Of a stretch of DNA of 57,155 nucleotides, positions 17,730 to 26,663 are shown one piece after another (within the stretch, counting starts at the first letter, position 1; each line of letters begins with the position of its first letter). This DNA is from Alphaproteobacteria bacterium. GTDB lineage: Bacteria; Pseudomonadota; Alphaproteobacteria; Rhizobiales; CAJQND01. The notes under the pieces were generated by a model. That model saw only the letters and a list, made by a program, of their open reading frames with translations. It was not told the DNA's origin and searched no databases. Where the stretch lies: the NCBI GenBank assembly GCA_024227565.1, contig JAAEUE010000198.1:1-57155 (forward strand), written 5' to 3'. Made by a program: the position numbers and the translations under genes.

Positions 17730-18611
17730 ATGCCCGCACCGTCATTTGATCAGATGGAAGGCCAGATCTGGCTCAATGGAGAGTTTGTTGAGTGGGAGAA
17801 CGCCAAGGTGCATGTGCTGAGCCACGGGCTGCACTATGCCAGCGCGGTGTTTGAGGGTGAGCGGGCTTATGGCGGCGAGATTTTCAAGCTGAACGAGCAC
17901 ACCGAACGTCTGCACGAATCTGCGCGTTTGCTCGACTTTGAAATTCCCTACTCGGTTGATGAGATCAATCAGGCTTGCATCCAGACCCTCGAGAAACAGG
18001 GGTTCCAGGATGCCTACGTCCGGCCAATTGCCTGGCGCGGTTCTGAAATGATGGGGGTTTCAGCCCAATCCAACAAAATCAATGTGTCGGTCGCCGTTTG
18101 GGAATGGCCAAGCTATTTTGATCCCGAGCAACGCCTCAAAGGTATTCGGCTCGATCTGGCGGAATACCGCCGGCCTGATCCCAAAACCGCACCTTGCAAG
18201 TCAAAAGCAGCTGGGCTGTACATGATCTGCACACTGTCCAAACACGCAGCCGAGCGCAAAGGCTATGCCGATGCGATGATGCTGGATTGGCGCGGTCAGG
18301 TGGCAGAAGCGACAGGGGCGAACGTGTTCTTCGTCAAGGACGGCGAGCTTCATACGCCAACCCCAGACTGCTTCCTCGATGGCATCACCCGGCGCACAGT
18401 GATTGGTCTTGCTCACGACCGGCAAATCAAGGTGAACGAACGGGCAATCATGCCGGCCGAAATGGAAGGCTTTGAGCAGTGCTTCATCACCGGTACGGCA
18501 GCTGAAGTTACGCCGGTGTCCGAGATCGGGCCCTATAATTTTGAAGTCGGCGACATCGCCCGCACGCTGATGGAAGACTATATGTCCGAAGTTCAGCCAA
18601 GTGCGGCCTGA
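17730..18611 (+). CDS. ilvE: branched-chain amino-acid aminotransferase
   Basis: A PLP fold type IV transaminase that interconverts branched-chain amino acids and their keto acids with glutamate/2-oxoglutarate. The PLP lysine is K159 in CKSKAAGLYMI; GQVAEATGANVFFV and LDGITRRTVI are the family signature segments that bind the cofactor. The start (MPAPSFDQMEGQIWLNGEFV) matches the family, with GGAG 8 bases before the ATG at 17730. An upstream in-frame ATG at 17640 lies inside the operator and would add 30 unlikely residues. Length is 293. Divergent expression next to the MarR gene suggests direct regulation. Confidence 0.95.
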   Translation: MPAPSFDQMEGQIWLNGEFVEWENAKVHVLSHGLHYASAVFEGERAYGGEIFKLNEHTERLHESARLLDFEIPYSVDEINQACIQTLEKQGFQDAYVRPIAWRGSEMMGVSAQSNKINVSVAVWEWPSYFDPEQRLKGIRLDLAEYRRPDPKTAPCKSKAAGLYMICTLSKHAAERKGYADAMMLDWRGQVAEATGANVFFVKDGELHTPTPDCFLDGITRRTVIGLAHDRQIKVNERAIMPAEMEGFEQCFITGTAAEVTPVSEIGPYNFEVGDIARTLMEDYMSEVQPSAA

Positions 18612-18644
18612 TCTGCACCTACCTCACTAACCTTGCGTAAGTTG

Positions 18645-18664
18645 GCGGCCCCTTGCGGGGCCGC
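18645..18664. terminator. GC-rich hairpin between convergent ilvE and the secreted-protein gene
   Basis: Perfect 8-base arms (gcggcccc and ggggccgc) enclose the loop ttgc, 33 bases past the ilvE stop. There is only a weak T stretch on the plus side. It lies between two convergent genes and probably ends both transcripts. Confidence 0.6.
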
Positions 18665-18686
18665 AGCTCGTTTATGATACGCCTTG

Positions 18687-19085
18687 TTAGGGCAGTGCGC
18701 GGTTCACAGTAAATTGGAGCGCCTCATCGTCATTCTTGCGCGCTTGCCAACACTGGTCGCTTGAGGGAACAGCTGCCGGCCATTTCACGCAGACGCGGGA
18801 GTAGGTTGGATCCCATGTCACGTCATGTGTCCAATACACATTGCCCCCAATGTTGATGACCGCCTGGGTGCGGTAGACCCTGAGGATGCCGACCGAGCTT
18901 CCGGAAGATCTCGGTACCCACGACCGCCCGTTGCCGCCGTCACCATGATGGCCTGCCGAACCGAACACGGTGCTGCGAATATCCTCGCCATACCCATCTT
19001 CGTCGGCCACGGCCGGACTTGTTGCCAGTGACAAAGCAGCGAGTGTTGAAAACGCCAGTCCAAACATCAAGTGATACAGTTTCAT
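18687..19085 (-). CDS. small secreted protein of unknown function
   Basis: A 132-residue protein with an N-terminal signal peptide (KLYHLMFGLAFSTLAALSLA, then ATSPAVA). The mature part is rich in Gly and Ser at first, then has VGILRVYRTQAVINIGGNVYW, Trp residues and two Cys about 16 residues apart that could form a disulfide. I do not recognise the family. The start at 19085 follows AAGGAG at 6 bases; the ATG at 19088 is too close. The 173 bases upstream to the Nudix gene are AT-rich with no further ORF. Confidence 0.6.
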   Translation of the reverse strand: MKLYHLMFGLAFSTLAALSLATSPAVADEDGYGEDIRSTVFGSAGHHGDGGNGRSWVPRSSGSSVGILRVYRTQAVINIGGNVYWTHDVTWDPTYSRVCVKWPAAVPSSDQCWQARKNDDEALQFTVNRALP

Positions 19086-19258
19086 CATGCACTCCTTTCA
19101 AGAGCATATTTTCACCATCTCACCCCACTACTCAAATACTGTGAACCATTACAGAAATACTGTCAAACAATTCAAAATTTAACATTTAACTAAAACAGGT
19201 TTTTCATCTCGAATTCAAGAAAAATAAAAAATAATATTCAGAACATCTATACGGTAAT

Positions 19259-19891
19259 TTACTTCCACGCAAAGGCGGGCTGATCGAAGTGCGCCACTCG
19301 TGTAGATGCGCCGCGCAGGGCGACTTCGCGAAACTGATAGAAGATGGCAGCCGTCGGCGCATAGACTGTGTGACCAAGCGCATCAATATGAGCGCATAAA
19401 ACCGGGTGCTCGCCCTCGTCAGAGGGAATGAGCCGCGGCACGTGATCTGCGTTGATATCCGCAAGAGGGATGCGGAATGCCGCCTCAACCTCACCCGGGT
19501 CGGGTGCGAGGGTCTCGCATTCTCCGCCCCACATGACGATGGGCGTGATGCGGAAGCCGGACCGGGTCGCATAGTCGTCCAACACGCCGATCACTTGATC
19601 GGAGCCAAGCTCAACACCCACCTCTTCGTGCAGTTCTCTCAAAGCTGCCTGCTGGGTCGTTTCGCCCTCGTCAAGGCGCCCTCCAGGCAATGCATATTGA
19701 TTGCTGTGCCGGTTCATGCGCACCGGCCGAAGGGTCAGTAAAAAGCAAGCTTCATCGTTGACGTCGCTCTTGACGACAACAATCGCCACGGCCGCCAAAC
19801 GCAAATCGCCGGCGTCGAGGGCAATTCGGTCGAACTGTTCCAAGTTCTGCGATATCTGAGACCGCAGCGCATCGACGAACTTAAACTCCAT
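19259..19891 (-). CDS. Nudix hydrolase, CoA-pyrophosphatase-like
   Basis: The Nudix box is complete: GGRLDEGETTQQAALRELHE, followed by EVGVE. The segment just before it (LLTLRPVRMNRHSNQYALPG) resembles the coenzyme A pyrophosphatase signature of the NudL group (LLTxRSxxLRxHxGQ). Length 210 fits. It would hydrolyse CoA or acyl-CoA to 3',5'-ADP and phosphopantetheine derivatives, but other nucleotide derivatives are possible. It is divergent from the aminotransferase gene. Confidence 0.85.
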   Translation of the reverse strand: MEFKFVDALRSQISQNLEQFDRIALDAGDLRLAAVAIVVVKSDVNDEACFLLTLRPVRMNRHSNQYALPGGRLDEGETTQQAALRELHEEVGVELGSDQVIGVLDDYATRSGFRITPIVMWGGECETLAPDPGEVEAAFRIPLADINADHVPRLIPSDEGEHPVLCAHIDALGHTVYAPTAAIFYQFREVALRGASTRVAHFDQPAFAWK

Positions 19892-20008
19892 TGGCTTCCG
19901 CCCTTTTCAATCCTGTGCCAGAAGCGATCGGCCATGCATGCAGCAAAATCGATTGAAAATGAAGCCCCGTTCATGGGAAACAATAGGAGATTTTGTGGAG
20001 TGACTTTC

Positions 20009-21166
20009 GTGCGCAAGCGTCTCAACCGGGTTGTCTCGGATCTTTCAACACCGCCCATACCTGAGGTTCAAGGATGGTCTTCCGCCTATGGCGGGACCTA
20101 CGGACCGTTGATCCAGATGTCGCAGGCGGTGCCCGGATATGCACCGCACCCTGATCTTCTGCGATGGACGGCTGAGGCCGCGTTGGACACGGAAGCTGCG
20201 GGGTATGGGTTGATTGAAGGCGAACCGGAACTTCTTTCCGCCTATTCAGCTCACGCGTCAGCGCTTTATGGCTGTGGAATCAAACCCGAAGAAGTGCAAA
20301 TCACCGCCGGCTGCAATCAAGCTTTTTACGTGGCGCTGATGACGATTGCGAGCCGGGGCAATGAAGTTGTGCTGACAAACCCGAACTTCTTCAACCATGA
20401 GGCAACCCTTCGCTTGCTGGGCCTCAGGGTGCGGTATGTGGATTGTGTTGCGGAAAACGGCTTCTTGCCGAACCCGGCAGACATTGCCGAGGTCATCGGC
20501 TCGCGGACAGCGGCCATCGTGCTGTGCAGCCCAAACAACCCGACGGGTGCAATCTATCCGCCTGAACTGCTCAGAGAGATCTACCAGGTGTGTGCGGACA
20601 ACCGCACTTGGCTGGTGGTGGATGAGACCTATCGCGACTTCCTGGCCCCAAATGCCGGGGCGCCGCATGGCCTGCTGAGCGAACCTGATTGGCACCAGAC
20701 GTTGATTCAGCTCTACAGCTTCTCAAAGTCCTTCTGCATTCCAGGCCACCGGGCCGGCGCCCTCATTGCGGCGCCCGGCATCGTCACTGAAACAGTCAAG
20801 GTGATGGACAACCTGCAAATCTGCGCGCCCCGGCCCGCCCAGCTTGCGGTGGCCAAAGCCTTGCCGGCGCTGGCCGACTGGCGCGCGGCGAACACCGCAG
20901 AAATGCAAAGGCGCAGTGATGCGTTCCGGGATGCGTTGGAGCACCTGCCCCGCTGGAAGCTGCGGGCCATTGGGGCCTATTTTGCCTATGTGGAACATCC
21001 TTATGCCGGGGTTTCTTCGCGGGAAGTTGCCAAGGAGCTGGCAGAGGTCAAAGGGATTGTCACATTGCCGGGGACCTATTTCGGCACCGGACAAGAGGGA
21101 TATTTGCGCTTTGCATTTGCCAATGCGGATGTTGAGACGATAGGATTTTTACGCGAGCGGCTGTAG
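20009..21166 (+). CDS. class I/II aminotransferase
   Basis: A PLP fold type I transaminase, 385 residues from the chosen start. LCSPNNPTGAIYP and VVDETYRDF are the substrate and cofactor loops, the Schiff-base lysine is in YSFSKSFCIPGHRAGA, and GYLRFAFAN carries the carboxylate-binding Arg. The substrate cannot be predicted. Start: GTG at 20009 is preceded by GGAG at 8 bases and begins the homologous sequence; the ATG at 19934 would add 25 residues with no SD. It is divergent from the Nudix gene and followed by a lipoprotein gene on the same strand. Confidence 0.88.
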   Translation: MRKRLNRVVSDLSTPPIPEVQGWSSAYGGTYGPLIQMSQAVPGYAPHPDLLRWTAEAALDTEAAGYGLIEGEPELLSAYSAHASALYGCGIKPEEVQITAGCNQAFYVALMTIASRGNEVVLTNPNFFNHEATLRLLGLRVRYVDCVAENGFLPNPADIAEVIGSRTAAIVLCSPNNPTGAIYPPELLREIYQVCADNRTWLVVDETYRDFLAPNAGAPHGLLSEPDWHQTLIQLYSFSKSFCIPGHRAGALIAAPGIVTETVKVMDNLQICAPRPAQLAVAKALPALADWRAANTAEMQRRSDAFRDALEHLPRWKLRAIGAYFAYVEHPYAGVSSREVAKELAEVKGIVTLPGTYFGTGQEGYLRFAFANADVETIGFLRERL

Positions 21167-21204
21167 AGGGTGTTGGCCGTGGGGTGGTTGGGAAGATGGT
21201 GTGC

Positions 21205-21654
21205 ATGAAAATATTTGTCAGGTTGGCGGCGGTGGCCGGCGCACTTGCGCTCGGGGCCTGCGCTGGTAATGAACCGATATTGGACTCCGGATCAGGTAGC
21301 AGCGCCGGCGGCGCCTCAAGTCTTGATGCAGGCCCCTCGGGCGTGATTACGAAGGTCGGCGCCGTCAAGGTTACGCCTGCATTGAACAATGTGGTCCAGT
21401 TCCGCGGTTCAGCGAGCAAGGCGTTCACCTATGACCATCTGCAGGCCGTGCTCTATTGCCGGGCCTGGCAGCATGCCCAGTCCAACGGTCTTGGCGGTGG
21501 GTATCCCTTGCGGTTCCACAAACTGGAAGGGGCCAATGCAGACTCCGCCCTTGTGGCGATTGCCTCCATCCAGATGTTCGAGGGCTCAAACACATCCGGC
21601 AAAAGCAGTCTGAACCAGGCCTGGTGCGGCAAGGTGCCTAGAGCAGCCAAGTAG
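21205..21654 (+). CDS. small lipoprotein of unknown function
   Basis: A 149-residue protein with a lipoprotein signal: positive start, hydrophobic core and the lipobox LGAC. A flexible Gly/Ser stretch follows (DSGSGSSAGGASS), then a compact domain with two Cys. It probably attaches to the outer membrane. I do not recognise the domain. The start at 21205 (MKIFVRLAAV) is chosen because it begins the signal; the GTG at 21184 would put a stretch before it. It is 38 bases from the aminotransferase and could be co-transcribed. Confidence 0.65.
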   Translation: MKIFVRLAAVAGALALGACAGNEPILDSGSGSSAGGASSLDAGPSGVITKVGAVKVTPALNNVVQFRGSASKAFTYDHLQAVLYCRAWQHAQSNGLGGGYPLRFHKLEGANADSALVAIASIQMFEGSNTSGKSSLNQAWCGKVPRAAK

Positions 21655-21691
21655 TGTGTTGGCAGCACCGCTGCGTTGTTCAAACCACAGT

Positions 21692-22537
21692 TCATTTACT
21701 CGCCCTCAGTATCACCACCCCAATCAGGGTGAGGGATACTGACGCCAGACGCGCCAGGTTCAGCCGTTCGTTGAGGAAGACCACGCCAATAAGCACGGCG
21801 AAAACCATACTCGTTTCACGGACGGCAGACACCAGCGCCAATGGCGCTTGCGTCATTGCCCAGATGACAATCCAATAGGCAAGCAGCGAGACGACACCTG
21901 CAAGCGCTCCCGGCTTCCATGCAGCCCGGGTGTGTGCAATCACCTGGCCGCCTCTGAAGTAAAGCGCAAAGGCAATTATTGGAATTCCATCAAACAGGTT
22001 TAGCCAGAAAACATAGCTATGAGCGCTGTCGGCGAGGCGCGCGCCCAGACCATCCACAACAGTGTATGCGGCAATGAACACACCTGTTCCCAGGGCGAAG
22101 AACATAGCCTTCGGCTCACGCAGGCCGCTCACACCGCGCGTCAGAGTGAGGCTCATTATGCCGAAGGCAATCAATGCGACCGACAGAACTTCCTGGCGGC
22201 CCAGGATTTCTCCGACAGCTAAAACAGACACCACAGCAACAATGAGCGGAGAAGAGCCGCGGGCAACAGGATAGACGTGGCTCAAATCGCCGTAGCGATA
22301 CGCCATAATCAGAAAAACGAAATAGGCCGTGTGCAGAACTGTCGACGCCCAAATGTAGGGCCAGACCTCCGGCGGGGGGAACGCCACAAACGGAACAACA
22401 AGGATGGCAATCACCGCCTCGCTGACCATCATCACCGCCACGAGCACGAGACGGTCAGCATTCACTTTCACCAGCGCGTTCCATGCAGCGTGAAGAAAGG
22501 CTGCGGCAATGACCATGGCGAACACTGTAGTTGTCAA
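21692..22537 (-). CDS. EamA/DMT-family transporter
   Basis: Ten hydrophobic helices in two five-helix repeats, typical of the drug/metabolite exporter superfamily. The first repeat ends near LTLTRGVSGL, and the second ends with LARLASVSLTLIGVVILRAS. Size is 281 residues. The substrate is unknown. Start: a TTG at 22537 has GGAG at 6 bases and begins just before the first helix; the other possible TTG at 22558 is nearly in the next gene. It lies downstream of the small gene at 22562-22771 in the same direction. Confidence 0.82.
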   Translation of the reverse strand: MTTTVFAMVIAAAFLHAAWNALVKVNADRLVLVAVMMVSEAVIAILVVPFVAFPPPEVWPYIWASTVLHTAYFVFLIMAYRYGDLSHVYPVARGSSPLIVAVVSVLAVGEILGRQEVLSVALIAFGIMSLTLTRGVSGLREPKAMFFALGTGVFIAAYTVVDGLGARLADSAHSYVFWLNLFDGIPIIAFALYFRGGQVIAHTRAAWKPGALAGVVSLLAYWIVIWAMTQAPLALVSAVRETSMVFAVLIGVVFLNERLNLARLASVSLTLIGVVILRASK

Positions 22538-22561
22538 TTCAAGCTCCTGTGGCGGCAAACT

Positions 22562-22771
22562 TCATTCCCGATCGCATGGGGCACGGGTCGCTTCTGCGGC
22601 TGCCTGTGCCGAGCCATCGGGCTGGGCGCAGGGATTGCGCCGCACCCAGTTTAAAAGGCGCATGACCCAAGGTTGAGCGCTTGGGTTTTTGGGATTAGGT
22701 GGCAATGGGGATATCGGCTCGCCCCAACGGTCACGAATAATGCGCTGCCCAACCCGAGGGTCCGTCGCCAT
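22562..22771 (-). CDS. small protein of unknown function
   Basis: A 69-residue protein with a good ribosome-binding site, AAGGAGC, 6 bases before the ATG at 22771. It reads MATDPRVGQRIIRDRWGEPI and then a Pro/Asn-rich stretch, with an amphipathic WVMRLLNWVRR near the middle. The longer frame to 22837 lacks a comparable site. I do not recognise it. It lies upstream of the EamA gene on the same strand and is divergent from the LysR gene. Confidence 0.5.
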   Translation of the reverse strand: MATDPRVGQRIIRDRWGEPISPLPPNPKNPSAQPWVMRLLNWVRRNPCAQPDGSAQAAAEATRAPCDRE

Positions 22772-22874
22772 CGCCGCTCCTTGATAAAGGTAAGGTCGTG
22801 AAGAATCGTCATGTTCTGATGGATATGATTGCGACATTCTCCTTATTTTTCAAAGGAATTGTCCTCGTGAACTT

Positions 22875-22892
22875 CATGAGTTATCATTCATG
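22875..22892. promoter_or_regulatory. inverted repeat upstream of the LysR gene
   Basis: The arms CATGA (22875-22879) and TCATG (22888-22892) are separated by 8 bases, 6 bases before the LysR start codon. It has the size of a LysR half-site pair and lies in the region between the LysR gene and the small protein gene, so autoregulation is plausible. The evidence is only the repeat. Confidence 0.35.
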
Positions 22893-22898
22893 TTAGTC

Positions 22899-23834
22899 AT
22901 GACAGATCACCTCCCCCCACTCGCGGCATTGCGGGCCCTTGAGGCTGCGGCCCGCCACGGCAGTTTCACCCGCGCGGCGGCCGAACTGAACGTAACGCAG
23001 AGCGCAATCAGCCATCAGATCAGGCATCTAGAAGCGCTCTGGGATCTTGAGCTGTTCGCACGCGATGCACGTCCACTCGCGCTGACCAAAAGCGGCGCGG
23101 CACTTGCGCCGGTTGCCCGGGAGTTCTTCGCCCAACTGACCTCAACGCTGCAGAGCCTGCGGAGCGAAGACGCAACCGGGGCGCTCAAGATCAGCACGTT
23201 GGAATCTTTCGCACTGACCTGGCTTGTGCCGCGGCTGGATGCGTTCCGCGCGCGCCATCCTGAGATCGATGTCTGGATTTCGACGAAAGACCAAAAGGTT
23301 GATTTCGCGACCGAAGATGTGGATTTGGGCGTGCGGCTTGGGAACGGCGACTACCCCGGGCTGCACAGCACCTTGTTGTTGCGTGAATACGTCTTCCCGG
23401 TTTGCAGCACGCAGTTGGTGGAGCGGCTCAGCCTGCCGGCAAGTCCGGCTGATCTCGTGCGCTTTCCCCTATTGCTGCGTCACGACGAAGTCTTGAATTC
23501 GCCGTGGGATACTTGGCTTGCTGCCGCCGGTGTACCGGATCTTCCGGTCGACCAGGGCCCGCGCTTTCCCAATTCGAACATGGCGCTGCAGGCGGCAATC
23601 GCGGGCCAGGGTGTGGCGCTGGTGCGCAGTGCGCATGTGGACGGCGGCCTGAGCGCGGTGGGTCTGGTGCGGCTGTTCAAGGTGCATTGCCCGGCAGAGG
23701 CGGCCTACTATCTGGTGTGCCCGGAAGGCGCGCAGGCCCGCCCCCGGATCGCTGCTTTCACAGCCTGGATTCAAGCTGAAGCAGCCCGCTCGCAGGAGCA
23801 ATATGACCAGGAAATGGATCACCCAGGACCATAA
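22899..23834 (+). CDS. LysR-family regulator, GcvA-like
   Basis: The N-terminal winged helix-turn-helix (LRALEAAARHGSFTRAAAEL, then NVTQSAISHQIRHLEA) is followed by a substrate-binding domain of about 220 residues (LKISTLESFALTWLVPRLDA). This subtype resembles GcvA-like regulators. The effector is unknown. The start is the ATG at 22899 (MTDHLPPLAALR), matching the family; a codon at 22890 is possible. It is divergent from the small protein and EamA genes, so these are candidate targets. Confidence 0.9.
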   Translation: MTDHLPPLAALRALEAAARHGSFTRAAAELNVTQSAISHQIRHLEALWDLELFARDARPLALTKSGAALAPVAREFFAQLTSTLQSLRSEDATGALKISTLESFALTWLVPRLDAFRARHPEIDVWISTKDQKVDFATEDVDLGVRLGNGDYPGLHSTLLLREYVFPVCSTQLVERLSLPASPADLVRFPLLLRHDEVLNSPWDTWLAAAGVPDLPVDQGPRFPNSNMALQAAIAGQGVALVRSAHVDGGLSAVGLVRLFKVHCPAEAAYYLVCPEGAQARPRIAAFTAWIQAEAARSQEQYDQEMDHPGP

Positions 23835-23866
23835 TACCCGCTCTCGTGATTTGCCCGATAACTGTC

Positions 23867-25492
23867 CTAGCCGCCGCGGGCGGCCTGCCACCAATCGCGC
23901 CAGGCATCGATGTTATAGGCAAACCGCTGGCTGGTGATTGCGGTCAGCGTTCCGATGATCTGAGACTGCAGCCAGTCCGGGTCTGTGCTTTCGCCGAGCC
24001 GCGCAATCAAAGCGTCGATGGTTGCCTTGTCGTTTTGCCCGGAAACTGAGATTGCCCAAAGGCCGGTGAGAATTGGGGCGAAATATTTTTCAGGTGGATT
24101 TTTGGGTTTGCTCCACGGCACCGCCAACAGGGTTGGCGGAACGTTTTGGTGGCCTGCCAGGCCCATGCCCCAGAGGAGCAAGGTGGTACCAATTTCAGCC
24201 GGCTCCATCTTAAGCTGGCCTCCGAATGTCCCAACCAATGCGGAGGGAAATTGCTGCCCGAACTTGCTCTGGAAAAACCCTGACGGCGCGCCCTTACGGA
24301 CGGCCTCAATGATCAGGCTCCTGAACGCGCCTCGGCCATGATTTTCGTAATTTTTCACATCCCCCAAGACCGCGAGGAGATTTTTGCCCAGCACAGGCCA
24401 GTCTGCTGCGGATCCACCGACCAAAAACTGCTCTGGCAGAGCTGGCGCATCTGGCATCTTCGGCGTCACACGGCCGGACAAGGCCGGCCCCCATAGAATG
24501 CCGATTCCATCTGCCCCCCTGCCGCCCACATACACCTGGTCGTCCATGATGTGGATGGGCCAGGGAGAGCCGCCAGAAAACATATGGGTCACCGTCCAGG
24601 TTTCCCCATCATCCTTGCTTTGCCACACCTTGCTCTGGTCGCCGATGCGGGTGACGGCCCAAAGGCTGCGACCATCGCTGGTGAAATCAATCACCGGCCA
24701 AGCCGCTTCAGGCGGCGCCAATCGCTCAGCGCCCTCGCCTTTCAACCGCCAAACGGACGAAGTCTGGTTTTGGCGCGTCACCGCATAGGCAGCGTCCTTA
24801 TGCGTGAGCAAGGCCGACACCGGGCTTCCTTGCGGCCATCCTGTCACCTGGCGCACGGGACCATTGCCGTTCCACACAGTCAGGGTGGTTTTGCCGCCTG
24901 CACGCAGTCTGGAATACACCAGACTGCCAACTGTGACTGTCGTAGTGAACCGGCTGACGCGCCCTTTCGGCGTCTCATGATCATAAGCCTGTTGCCAGGT
25001 TTTGCCGCCGTCCCGGGAGCGCTGATATCCCGCACGCCATGCTGATGAAACGGCCAGCAGGTCGCCTTTCCGTTCGGCCAGGTGGTGCACATGGAAAATT
25101 TCGGCGGTGGGCACCAGCAAGGGCGCCCATTCTTCCCCGTTGGTTACCTCGATCATGCCCCAGCCAAGGGAAAAGCGGCTGTCCTCAAACGGCCAGTACA
25201 GCAGATCCCGGTGGATCAGCGGGCCGCCCGCATCCTGGCTGTGCAGATAGCGCTCGTAACGGACGTTTCCGCTCGCTGGATCATAGCTCCAAATGTCTGC
25301 TGAGTTGTGGTTTTGCCCTTTGACCGAATTGGAGAACCACAATCTGCCGCGATAGGCGATCAAACGGTCGATCACCGGCCATGGCCCCACATGCGCGAGA
25401 ACCTTGAGCTGTTCGGCCGCCCGCAAATTCTGCCCAGGAAACACGAGGCCCAACATCAGGGCTGCCAGGAGGTATGTCCATTTCGCTGCCAT
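23867..25492 (-). CDS. secreted Asp-box (BNR) beta-propeller protein
   Basis: A signal peptide (about 1-25) precedes a 541-residue protein that looks like a beta-propeller. Two Asp-box motifs are clear: SRDGGKTW (159-166) and SKDDGETW (292-299). They are found in sialidases and photosynthesis-assembly proteins but are also structural in many secreted propellers. I see no sialidase-type catalytic residues. The last 180 residues are helical and may form a separate domain. It is probably periplasmic or surface exposed. It is divergent from the MaoC gene. Confidence 0.75.
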   Translation of the reverse strand: MAAKWTYLLAALMLGLVFPGQNLRAAEQLKVLAHVGPWPVIDRLIAYRGRLWFSNSVKGQNHNSADIWSYDPASGNVRYERYLHSQDAGGPLIHRDLLYWPFEDSRFSLGWGMIEVTNGEEWAPLLVPTAEIFHVHHLAERKGDLLAVSSAWRAGYQRSRDGGKTWQQAYDHETPKGRVSRFTTTVTVGSLVYSRLRAGGKTTLTVWNGNGPVRQVTGWPQGSPVSALLTHKDAAYAVTRQNQTSSVWRLKGEGAERLAPPEAAWPVIDFTSDGRSLWAVTRIGDQSKVWQSKDDGETWTVTHMFSGGSPWPIHIMDDQVYVGGRGADGIGILWGPALSGRVTPKMPDAPALPEQFLVGGSAADWPVLGKNLLAVLGDVKNYENHGRGAFRSLIIEAVRKGAPSGFFQSKFGQQFPSALVGTFGGQLKMEPAEIGTTLLLWGMGLAGHQNVPPTLLAVPWSKPKNPPEKYFAPILTGLWAISVSGQNDKATIDALIARLGESTDPDWLQSQIIGTLTAITSQRFAYNIDAWRDWWQAARGG

Positions 25493-25602
25493 GGCCCGAA
25501 CGTATCATGCCGGCGCGGTCGCGGCGCTTCAGCACCCTTCACATTTGCGTTGCCTTGGACGGGCCTTTTGCGCAGTCTGCAGGCACAACACTGGAGGGAA
25601 CA

Positions 25603-26049
25603 ATGGGCCGATACTTTGAGGAATTTGCGCTAGGCGAGGTCTTTGAAACCTACTCACGAACCATCACCGAAGCTGACCTGGTTAATTTTGCCGGCATGAC
25701 CGGCGACAACAACCCGCTGCATATGGATGAAGAGTTTGCCGCTTCCACGCCGTTCGGCGGGCGCATTGCGCACGGACCATTCTTTGTTGGACTGACCTTT
25801 GGCCTGCTCAGCCAGTTCGACCTTCTGGAGCGCACGGTTATGGCCTTGCGCCGGGTGAGCTGGCAGTTTGACGGTCCGGTCAAGCCGGGCGACACAGTTC
25901 GTGTGCGCGCGGAGGTGACCGAGCTGAAGGAGAACCCCAGCAAGGCGGACCGCGGCAATCTCTCGATGGACGTGAAGGTTTTGAACCAGCGCGATGAGGA
26001 AGTTCAGTCGGGAAGCTTTACGGCCGTTATGGCGCGCCGGCCGGCGTGA
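25603..26049 (+). CDS. MaoC-family hydratase
   Basis: A 148-residue single hot-dog domain. The catalytic segment is visible as FAGMTGDNNPLHMDEEFA (Asp and His of the hydratase dyad), and the C-terminus has the family's QSGSFTAVMARR. It should hydrate 2-enoyl-CoA to (R)-3-hydroxyacyl-CoA. The start is the ATG at 25603 after CTGGAGGGAACA. The open frame begins at 25474, but that part has no homology. The last 23 bases overlap the 3' end of the TetR gene. Confidence 0.88.
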   Translation: MGRYFEEFALGEVFETYSRTITEADLVNFAGMTGDNNPLHMDEEFAASTPFGGRIAHGPFFVGLTFGLLSQFDLLERTVMALRRVSWQFDGPVKPGDTVRVRAEVTELKENPSKADRGNLSMDVKVLNQRDEEVQSGSFTAVMARRPA

Positions 26050-26620
26050 CCGAGTTAAGCAAGCCGTCCACCGCCTGACGCGCCAGAGCCGAATTGCCCT
26101 CGGCCCGGTTGATCACCGCGAGGCCCCGGGTCATTGAGACGAGCAGCGCAGCCAGAGAGCTGCAATCTGTGCCCGCAGCAAGTTCGCCATCCTCGACCGC
26201 CTTGCGGCAGCGCGCCTCAAACGCGTCTTGCATTGTCTCAAGGTTGCTGCAGATCAGTCCGGCTGTCTCGCCTCCTGATTGGCCCAGTTCCATGGCAGCC
26301 ATGGTGGCCAGGCAGCCGGGAGGGGCGCCGGGGTCATCGAACCGGCTCACCAGCCGGTCGAAGAACCCAGTCATCGCCGCGCGAAATGCGGGTTTCTTCA
26401 ACTCCCAGAGCAGCGGTTTGGCATAACGCTCCGAATAGCGCTCCAGGCACCGGATGAAGAGCTCTTCCTTGCTGCTGAACGCATTGTAGATGCTCGACTT
26501 GTTGAGGCCGGTGGCCTCTTCCAGGTTGCACATTGACGTGGCCTCATAGCCCTTTTTCCAAAAGGCCTGCATGGCGGCCTCAAGGGCTTCATCATCGTTG
26601 AATTGTCTGCGGCCACTCAT
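26027..26620 (-). CDS. TetR-family repressor of the glutathione transferase genes
   Basis: The N-terminal helix-turn-helix (ALEAAMQAFWKKGYEATSMC, then NLEEATGLNKSSIYNAFSSK) is typical, with a helical ligand-binding domain after it that contains several Cys and Met residues. Length 197. It is divergent from two glutathione transferase genes with two palindromes between them, so it probably represses them and itself in response to an electrophile. The 3' end overlaps the convergent MaoC gene by 23 bases. Confidence 0.88.
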   Translation of the reverse strand: MSGRRQFNDDEALEAAMQAFWKKGYEATSMCNLEEATGLNKSSIYNAFSSKEELFIRCLERYSERYAKPLLWELKKPAFRAAMTGFFDRLVSRFDDPGAPPGCLATMAAMELGQSGGETAGLICSNLETMQDAFEARCRKAVEDGELAAGTDCSSLAALLVSMTRGLAVINRAEGNSALARQAVDGLLNSVTPAGAP

Positions 26621-26663
26621 TTTTTCGTGCTCGTGATCTTGAATTACAAAATCATCTTGCCAT

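Noticed and set aside
20009..21166. Reading of the aminotransferase as a valine-specific or aromatic enzyme
   Set aside because: The motifs fit any class I/II enzyme; nothing in the sequence narrows the substrate.
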